From contig QLIY01000106.1 in the NCBI GenBank assembly GCA_003260075.1, positions 186,001 to 250,000 on the forward strand: DNA of 64,000 nt, given 5' to 3'. The position numbers and the translations under genes were made by a program. Positions 55,101 through 64,000 of this stretch are shown here, piece after piece. The first letter of the stretch is position 1. Each line of letters begins with the position of its first letter. Source of the DNA: Phallusia mammillata. Its lineage: Eukaryota; Chordata; Ascidiacea; Phlebobranchia; Ascidiidae. The notes under the pieces are model-generated. The model ran no database searches, was not told where the DNA came from, and saw nothing but the letters and a program-made list of their open reading frames with translations.

Positions 55101-58100
55101 ACAATATTACAAGTTTTGTAAAAAAAAACTTAAAAATTGACAATGAAAAAGCGATTTTCGTTAAAATCTATTGTGCACAGAAATTTATCCCACGTCAAAA
55201 GCCAAAGTTTTTCCAGAAAACAGATGCAATTTGAAATGTGTATGTCACAATGCAACTTTTAAAGTGTGCAGTGAAAAACAGGAATAGCTGATAAGTAGTG
55301 TTTTCGAAGTCTTTATTTAGCGCAACCTTGAACGTGATATAGGGCAATCACTAGCCTCCATTCTGTTAAAGGTAATTTAAGATGGGTACTCAAAATTAAT
55401 TGCCTTTGCACACATGCAGGCTATTTGTGCACAACTTGCAAACTGGATTGCGTTTATAAAACCAAGTTGTAGTACTGTTTCCTAATCCGTCTCTTCGGCA
55501 TAGAAAAGTATTAAATATTTTGGAAATAAGTTGAGTTTTTAAGCAGCAACGCACTGGTAAAACTATGAAATGCCCGGTGGGTTACGTATTAGCAGTTTGT
55601 AGAGTTCTCTGTCACAAGTAAAGTTACAAAACTAGGGCATTAATAAAGTCGCATTGACTTGATACACAAACAGTTGATATTAAAGGTGTTTAACACCAAC
55701 CAATGTATATGCTTTAACACTTTCGCATTGAAAACAAGCTTTACTTGCTCATACGTTGCAATAGCAAGCAATAATTAATGAATGTTGATTTGCGTGAGTT
55801 ACTTAACCTCAATGTATATTTTTGGCTATTCCCGAACTTTGTAGGCGTTGTTACGCCTCTGTCTTAAAACAAAACGATTTTAGATCATGACAGACTAATG
55901 CTCATGACTAATGCTTTTGCAATGCGACATGGCTTTTGTCCCAAAAAACTTCGGTTTTGTAATCTTGGCAACCCTTCCGTCTTAACGAGGCTTATCGAAT
56001 AAGCTACTGTAAAAGAATTACTGCTTTGTGATGTCACAAGAAATGGATTTACTGTTCAAACTGTTCGTGATTAACCCGATTGTCAAATACAGTTGGAGGT
56101 TGCATGACAATAACAGTTGTTTGTTCTTTTTGCGTTGTGTGGCTGTACTTGTTCATAAAACACGTTATGTTGCTAATGTATTTCGATGAAAGTTTTGAAA
56201 AGCAGTATAGCCGCTGTAGATAAAGTCTTGTCATTTTTTTCGCTTGTGTCGTTGAGAACAACCTTGATTTACAGTTTGTGATTCCAGGTACCTTTTTGTT
56301 ACATAGTTTTTGAATGTAAATGTAATTTGCAATGAAATTTGGCCAAATTTCAAGCGGATTCGGTGCAATTCTGTGGATATTTTATCTCGTTGATTTTGTA
56401 AAGGTAAGTTGATCACACGATGGTTTAAAAGTAAACTTCATTGCTATAGCCGCCAATAGTGGAAAATTAATGAGGGGTGCTGACTGGACCCCCCTTCAAA
56501 GTAGTTATGTTTTGGCCTAACAAACGACAGTTTTACATCAATACAAACGAGTAGGGTCCATTTCCAAGTTTCTGCCATGGTAATATACGACCATAATCTG
56601 CTCCTATTTTAAAAGTTTTCTTTTCCTAAGTTGAAAATACATTTCGCTGCACATAGATTGCTTGCCCTGACGTAACGTCTATATTTAGCGGTATAGCGGG
56701 ATGTAATGCTGTATGCTCTTTTCCTGCGTAACGATTTGAACCGGTTAGTGGTTGTTCGCAGGGAGAAACGGGCATTACGTAATCTGTAAACTGTCCATGA
56801 TAATTATTATTCAGATTGCATTCCGATGCAAACATGTTCATCCAGTACTGTGCTTTAAACCAGGGTGTCCACAATTTTTGACTTCATTTGGACTTTTGAA
56901 GTAATCAAACTCTCATAATTTTCCATTTCCGTTTTAGTTAGCAATATAACACAAAACTATAATACAAAACGTGTTTATTTTTAAAGCATAACTTGCATTT
57001 TTCCAACCTCTGTTTTAAGTTTTTATCGTGGTTTGTGTATGGATATTTTTTGCCGTTCAATGAGCGGCAATTGTAAACTTCTTTAAAAACGTGTTACAAA
57101 ACAACTATTGAAATTATTTTATGGATCTTTTGCAATCGCCTTGTGACCGACCAGTCGATCGCAAGTAGGGTACCCCCTCTTTCAAACGATTATTACGTTG
57201 CGCACATTTTCAAGTGATCTAGGGCCCACTTCCGGCTTTTCTACATGATTAATTAGTATCACCACCACAAAATGCACGAAAGAACGCACATTGATATTTT
57301 AGGTGAATTGAAACCTCCCAAAGAACTTATGATAGTGAAATTATACATTTACAATGTGTTCTACTGGTATACTGTAATATATAGTACCATTATGTAGGTA
57401 AACTTTCCCACTAAAAACTTACTATTTTTTTCTGACCCTAAGACATAGCACGTATAGTCCACATTTTGTATGTGTGCAATTTTTTAAGTATTTTTGATTG
57501 ATTTTATTTTCAATCTTTACGGACGAAAAAGCGTATATGTGTAGTGCTAAAAATACGTTAACTAAAGCCCTAAACTGTTTTGCGTGACGGCCAGATATTT
57601 TTACCCGCTTTTTGATATTTCAAAAATTGTTTGACTTTGATACAAATAAAATCGGTTCCATTATGATACATTTCTGGTTTCTGTACTGGCACATTCATGG
57701 AAAATCACGTTAGGATTAAAGACCACAACATTGTGAGAACACTAGCGTTAGTTACGAAGGGGGGGGGGTCGCTTTTTGATATTTAGAAAATTGTTTGACT
57801 TTGATACAAATAAAATCGGTTCCATTATGAAACATTTCTGGTTTCTGTAGTGGCACATTCATGGAAAATCACGTAGGATTAAAGACCACAACATTGTGAG
57901 AACACTAGCGTTAGTTACGAACCATTATGACAATGTGGAAGTTTTAGTATTAAATTATTTTTTGTGGGGTAAGGTAGGCGAGAGCTCGTGTTATCACAAA
58001 GTTGTGACAAATTGCCAGTAACCGTGGATTCACCAAGTAAGTTTGCATTCAATTTGGTAACGGAAGCGCGTGGTGACGTTTAATGACAAAACGGCCATTT

Positions 58101-61100
58101 GGCAAAGAACTTTGTGTTTTTTGAAAAAGTTTTTTGTAAAACTTCTGCCACGTGCAATGCTATACTCACAAAAGCAAGTTCACAATTTAGAATGCACATG
58201 GTAGGTAATGATATGGGTCTTACTGTACATCCTATATTTATTGCTGTTTTGAAGTGTAACATTTAGTTTTTGTTACAAGATCTTCCGCTCATACAGCGGT
58301 TCTCAAACTGGGGTCCGCGGTCCTTTAGGGGTCCCTGAGGCAAAAAGTACTTCTATATCCTTATTTGGCGTCAGTTTGTGCCTCTGAATCAGTTCAAATC
58401 AAAGTAGAATTGAGAATCGATAGACTCCATTACAAAACAATAGCATTTATTGCATGACATTGCAACTAACAAAAAGGAAACTGTTCGCGCACAATCGTAA
58501 TGTTTTGGTCTTGTCTGTGACGTCACAACTAGTCTTTGGATCATTGTTATGCGCATTTGTGCTTTACCAGCTAAAATCCTGCAATCAACTTTCGTTTTTC
58601 TGAAATACACATTCAGGCTTAAGGACCGCGAGCCCTCGAAATAATTGCAAAGGGACCGTCTTGAACAAAATGTAAAAAGTTTGAGAACCATTGCGCAATA
58701 GTGGGCATCATATGTAGATGGTCACTGATTAAATGTGTAATTTTTTGTAAGAATAAGAATTCTGATTTGAAAGCACTGTTTCGTCGTCATTTATTTTTCT
58801 AGTGTATGAATATTTGCGTTTTAATCTTCGCTCTTAAAATGCTATTTCGTTGATAAGTATAACGATTCAGAACAAGGAAAAACGAGCGACTTTTTTGGTG
58901 TTTAATTTTTGTTAAGGCATAAACTTTGAATTTGACGTCCCTATTTACATGATCAGGCTATTTGGTCGAATGATATATTTTTGACTATGTTTAGGCTGAG
59001 ATTACAATGTTCATCATAGAGTTGGTAAAACTACCTTAAAATACTGAAAGTTTCAACAGCATCTTAATAAAGAAGTCTTTGTTACAGGCCGACGTAGTAT
59101 GTGACGCTGGATTCGGCTACCCCCTCAGATATTGCTACGGTAAGTTGCTTGTTCATTATGACCAAAATAGTGTGTTTCAGCAAACTATAGAAATTAGTAA
59201 TATCTGTATGTTGGTTTTTGGGAAGTTTGTTAGTCAAATGATACCCCATTTTGAAAGAATATTTCTTGAGAGAACTTACCATAAGTGTATTTTTGCAATG
59301 TTGCTTGCTTGTTTTATCCAAACAATATTATAAAAACCTGCTGAATAGTTTAAAACACTATTAATAAAGCAATGTATGTTCCATTGACAGTGAATAAGAT
59401 TAAATGTATTTCCAAGTTTTGACTTGCTGGAGAATTTGCGCGAGTGTAGTATTCCGTTCCATACAAAAGTTAGACAACGTACTTGTAAAACACTGCCTGG
59501 TGGATTTAAACAAACTCGCTTTAGCGGCAGTTCCTCTATATTTCACTGAAGTGTTTGTTATTATTTTCATTCAACAAGTGTTATGACAGCAAGTGTAACG
59601 ACAGTGTCGAGTTTGGCCATATTTTTGGATAGTATTAGTATATTTATACTTTATCATAAGATCCCCACAAAAACATTTCAATTTAGTTTTAATGCTCAAA
59701 GTTTTATTCACTAAAAATAATTTAATCGTTTTTTTTTATATAGGTAATTTTGCATCCATAATTAGACACACTTGTAAATAACATTAGAAATGACATTTTC
59801 GACTTATACTCATTTTAACAAAAAGTCGGTTTATGCCAACAAAAGTTGTAGAATCAGGGATAGTTTTTTATACTGCTCACCTTGGTAATAACTGCAATAT
59901 TTTTCTTGAAAACCTCGAAAGTTGTATATTGTGTCAGAAGCAATTTTGTTGACATGGACAAATCTAGGCGTGGCATAAGTTCCATTCAAAACCACGTAGG
60001 CAAATACGTCATCGTACTACTGCCGCAACCGCGCTTATAGAGTTCGACACGTGAAATGTTAGCCGCTGTCATAAGCGACGTAAACAACTATTAGATATGA
60101 CGTAAACATTTAATCTCACAATATAATGGAATTTGGCGTCGTATATCTGCATATGCACTTAGATTTTAATTCCGTATGGCCAGTGGTGGGATTTAATTTT
60201 TTTGTCAGTCGTTACTGTCACAAAAGTCATATATTCCTTCCAGCCGGTTTTGCAACAAAAAGTCCATTGGCAGTAACCAGTAATGCTAACCGGTTCGCTG
60301 ATTTCATAAAATTTCGTGAGACGATTCTATAGAACCGGTGCGAACCGGCTGAATCCCACCACTGCGTATGGCACTAGTCCTAACAGAGTCACTTAAATTG
60401 ACACACCGTATCGCCGATGAGCTTAAATTTAGCGCTACAAGAAATAAAAGTTAAAATAATTGTGAACAGTTAAAAAAAATTTTGCCACCTGCTGTAAAAG
60501 CGCTGTTAACAAGAGGGTAACGCATCAACGAGATGCCGAAAATATATAAAGCTAAGTCACGTGATCGATAAAAGCGCGCCAACTACTGGCGATAATAATT
60601 TGCTTGCAAAAAATACATTTTGTGCGGTAATGTTGGGCTGATGTGAATGTCAGGTCGCAATGATCAGATGCTATTTAGTTACAAATTGCCGAACATTTTG
60701 TTAATCAATGTTTTATGTCCTAAAAACGGGTGACAAAATATTTGTTGGTTTTTTTAGGAAGTCTTAGTACTAAAGCATCAACTCGAACTTTTACGCCAAC
60801 AAATCGTAAAAAGTGTAATAAGTTATTAGCCTACAAAACTGTTATGACCAAATTCTACCACCGCTTTGTATAAGCAAGTAACATCCAATTTTACAAGATC
60901 AATCGGTTAACAAATTCTACTACATTTTAATCTTCAACATTTTTAAGTTAAACGAATTAGAGTCATCATGTGTATAGTCTTAGCATAAAAGTTGAATCGT
61001 ATGCAACTAAGAAAGTAACACAATTTCAACACCGCCTCTAACGGACTAAGTGACTTCCTACCGCGGATGTGTCATGGGCGGATTTATTATCGTCTCGTGA

Positions 61101-64000
61101 TACTGAATTACACAATAAAGATTAATGGGTAGCTACTTGCCAGCACAGAAAACATTTAACAGGGAAGTGTTCGCAAGCTCTTATTTTCCCCGGAATTCGA
61201 TCATTAATCGTGCTGATTGCTATGTATATCTGCTTTCAGGTATCACGGCGTACTGTTGTGGTAATCACTACCAAAACTGCTGCTGGCAGGAAATATGGAA
61301 AGTGTGGTGTAAGTTTCTGTTTACATTATCGTTTCAGCTGTGGTTTTGTTGCCCTGTCTTGAGTGTCAGTTAAATTCTAAAACTCAAGTAGGCTAAATAC
61401 CAGCTAACCCACACAAAAAAAACTAATCCAAAATTCTACTAAAATTTAGTTAACCACACACAATATAAATGCGAATTTAAATTTCTGTTTCAAATCAACA
61501 AAGTATTTCTTCTTATGTATACACTTAAAAAAGTCAACTGCTAAAACCGTAGAAAATGAAACAACTAAAACTTAAACTAGGGCCCAATTAAAAATATGTT
61601 AAATTTTGGTGCTCCACGAGGTTCTTTTGTTTTGTTAAACTGAAGTTGGTGCTGCTAATTTACTATCAATGTAGTGGTTTATCTTTTACACAGATTAAAA
61701 AAATAGATTATATCTTGTGCGAATAAAAAGAAACTTACTTCTGCGCAGGGTTTTGGGTTGTTGCATTTGTTGTCATCACGGCAATTTTCTCGTGTTGTGG
61801 ATATTACTGCAGCAGCAACAACGACGGTTACGGTGGTTTCTTAAGAAGGAATTCGTCATTCAACGTCTTCCGAAGGTTTAGTCGATACTCGCGCAGAGAC
61901 TCCGAGGAAGAAGCTTGGAAGGTAGGTCGGAGCAATTTCAACAAACTTTCGGTATCTTAATATGTGTATTTGTTTAAAGTTGTAGGTCAGTCGGGGCTTT
62001 TCGGGTCAGTTTCGGACCGGTTTCAGGCTTTAGTGAAAATAACTTAAAATTCTGGTATTTATGTTTGTTATAGCTCCGTTATATGCTGCTAATTGGTTGA
62101 TTCTTGACGAAGTGTTAATGTTAGGGTACTGAGGTTTTTTGCTCTATGGTGGTCTATAACAAAATAGATAGAAACAGAGGCTTTTCGCATCGGGTTAGGG
62201 TTCGAGTTGGAATAAAACTAGGTCGATTGTGCTGCAATTTCACCAATTTTGGGGCCTAAATCGGGCTTGGTTGGTTACAAATGTATGATTTGGGGCGGCT
62301 TTCTGGCTTGTACTTTCGGATTCGGACCTCAGTCCATGATTGATTACAATTCTGATATTGTTTGTTTGTTGAAGGTTGGTGAAGTGTAAACTTTACAGCA
62401 AAAAGATAGTGATATCTTACATGTTTTAAAATTTCACTTTAAACTTACTGGCGGTGGGGGGGGGGTGATTGTGCTGCAATTTCACCAATTTTGGGGCCTA
62501 AATCGGGCTTGGTCGGTTACAAATGTATGATTTGGGGCGGCTTTCCGGCTTGTACTTTCGGATTCGGACCTCAGTCCATGATTGATTACGATTCTGATAT
62601 TGTTTGTTTGTTGAAGGTTGGTGAAGTGTAAACTTCACAGCAAAAAGATAGTGATATCTTACATGTTTTAAATTTCACTTTAAACTTACTGGCGGTATTC
62701 TATTTAACTTTGTCTCATCTGGTGCTGGTATATGTAAGATAAAGCGGTGATACACCCTAGCAAAACTAAATTTACTTGACAAGAAAAAAACTGACCAAAT
62801 CTGAATGTAGATACAAAGACTTACATATGCCTTCCCGAGCATCTATTAGAAAATTGGTGATACTTGACATTCAAATTCATTCTTATATCGATACGATTGG
62901 TGCGAAAAATGTGTTTGTTTGTTGTTAGATGTCTTCCAAATAGATTTACCAAGGTTCACGTCAAATTACATTTGTAACAAACGGTTATTGCACAATGTGT
63001 CATTTACTTGCCTGGGGGGGGGGTGTGTTTGTTTGTTGTTCGATGTCTTCCAAATAGATATTACCAAGGTTCACGTCAATTTACATTTGTAACAAACGGT
63101 TATTGCACAATGTGTCATTTACTTGCCTTGATTTTGTTTTAAACCAGAGCTGATGGATGTGGAACTTATAGTTAACTGTATATCTAAGGAACCAAAAATC
63201 ATAATACCAAGCGCTGCCATAGACAACTGTATAGTCTGTCCCAAACTTTCTTGTGGCGTAACGTGATCTGTGATGTCACAATAGGAAGTATCCATCTCTT
63301 CCTTGTAGTTTCGCCGAAAAACTGCCTCAACCCCAATGGTCACAACTTGCGAGTAAATTAATCAAGGGGGGGGGGTTATAGTTAACTGTTTATCTAAGGA
63401 ACCAAAAATCATAATACTAAGCGCTGCCATAGACAACGGTATAGTCTGTCCCAAAATTTATTGTGACGTAACGTGATCTGTGATGTCACAATAGGAAGTA
63501 TCCATCTCATCGTTGTAGTTTCGCATAAAACTGCCTCAACCCCAATGGTCACAACTTGCGAGTAAATTAATCAAATAAACTTGTTGTTCAGCAAGGCGCA
63601 AGCATCTTGGCAACAGGTTCTGCAAACAAAGAAACCATGACTTGTGCACAAAAACAGCAAGGTTTCTTTCAATAGTAATACCGCATAATGTACCTCAATT
63701 TCTTATGCCCAGATCATGAAACCTTTTAACGACGGCATAACTGCAGCGGTTTAAGCCAACTTACACTTGCATGTTTTCCTTCAGCAAGCGAAATAAACTT
63801 AACCTGGCTTATCTAATCGCTTTCAACATATGTACAGCCATACCGCCCCCAAGTGGAACTTCCTCCTTACTCCCCATCAACCAGCACTGAGATTACTGGG
63901 ACTTCTGTGGACCCGAATCCACCACAGAATCTTCCTTATTTAGTAAGTATATATGCATGCCCTGATGAAAACGGAGTTGTAAGACGGGGAGGGTTTGGGC

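Overview
This is a eukaryotic, animal-type, AT-rich window. It has multi-exon genes with GT-AG introns of about 0.1-2.7 kb, all on the + strand, and many small hAT-like transposon remnants. Pairs of near-identical sequence copies differing by about 2-3% point to a highly heterozygous genome. Compact genes plus that heterozygosity fit a tunicate (Ciona-like ascidian), but nothing here proves it and I give the clade as a guess. || Layout: (1) 1-9.4 kb: no recognisable gene; a few unassigned open frames, a broken hAT insertion, a complete hAT element and one long poly-G block. (2) 11.1-19.24 kb: a ten-exon gene for an unrecognised, about 550-residue, Ser/Arg/Glu-rich, probably disordered protein; its last exon is interrupted by a poly-G block that is almost certainly a disguised assembly gap. 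(3) 22.0-32.2 kb: a RUFY-family gene (long N-terminal extension, RUN domain, coiled coils, complete FYVE zinc finger), an endosomal small-GTPase effector. (4) 34.7-52.1 kb: a complete 20-exon gene for glutamine-fructose-6-phosphate aminotransferase (GFAT/GFPT), the entry enzyme of the hexosamine pathway. It includes a 135-nt symmetric cassette exon at codon 229, which as I recall is where vertebrate GFPT1 has its muscle-specific insert. (5) 56.3 kb to beyond the right edge: a WBP1/VOPP1-like small single-pass membrane protein with a signal-peptide exon, a Cys-rich ectodomain, a Trp-rich membrane entry and a PPxY motif. || The four genes share orientation but are 2.5-4.2 kb apart and have unrelated roles; I see no operon. 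|| The strongest non-gene signal is an assembly signature. Poly-G blocks (about 10 G, or 33-76 G) occur only on the + strand. The short ones nearly always separate two allelic copies of the same sequence. One long block can be compared with its allele and stands exactly where about 30 bases of ordinary sequence belong. Poly-glycine and poly-proline frames, and the apparent tandem duplications, should therefore not be read as biology. The artefact does expose both haplotypes, including two transposon insertion polymorphisms and one roughly 210-bp intron indel. I found no CRISPR, rRNA, tRNA or clearly new molecular system; the most interesting biology is the GFPT cassette exon, the unrecognised first gene and the extended RUFY N-terminus.
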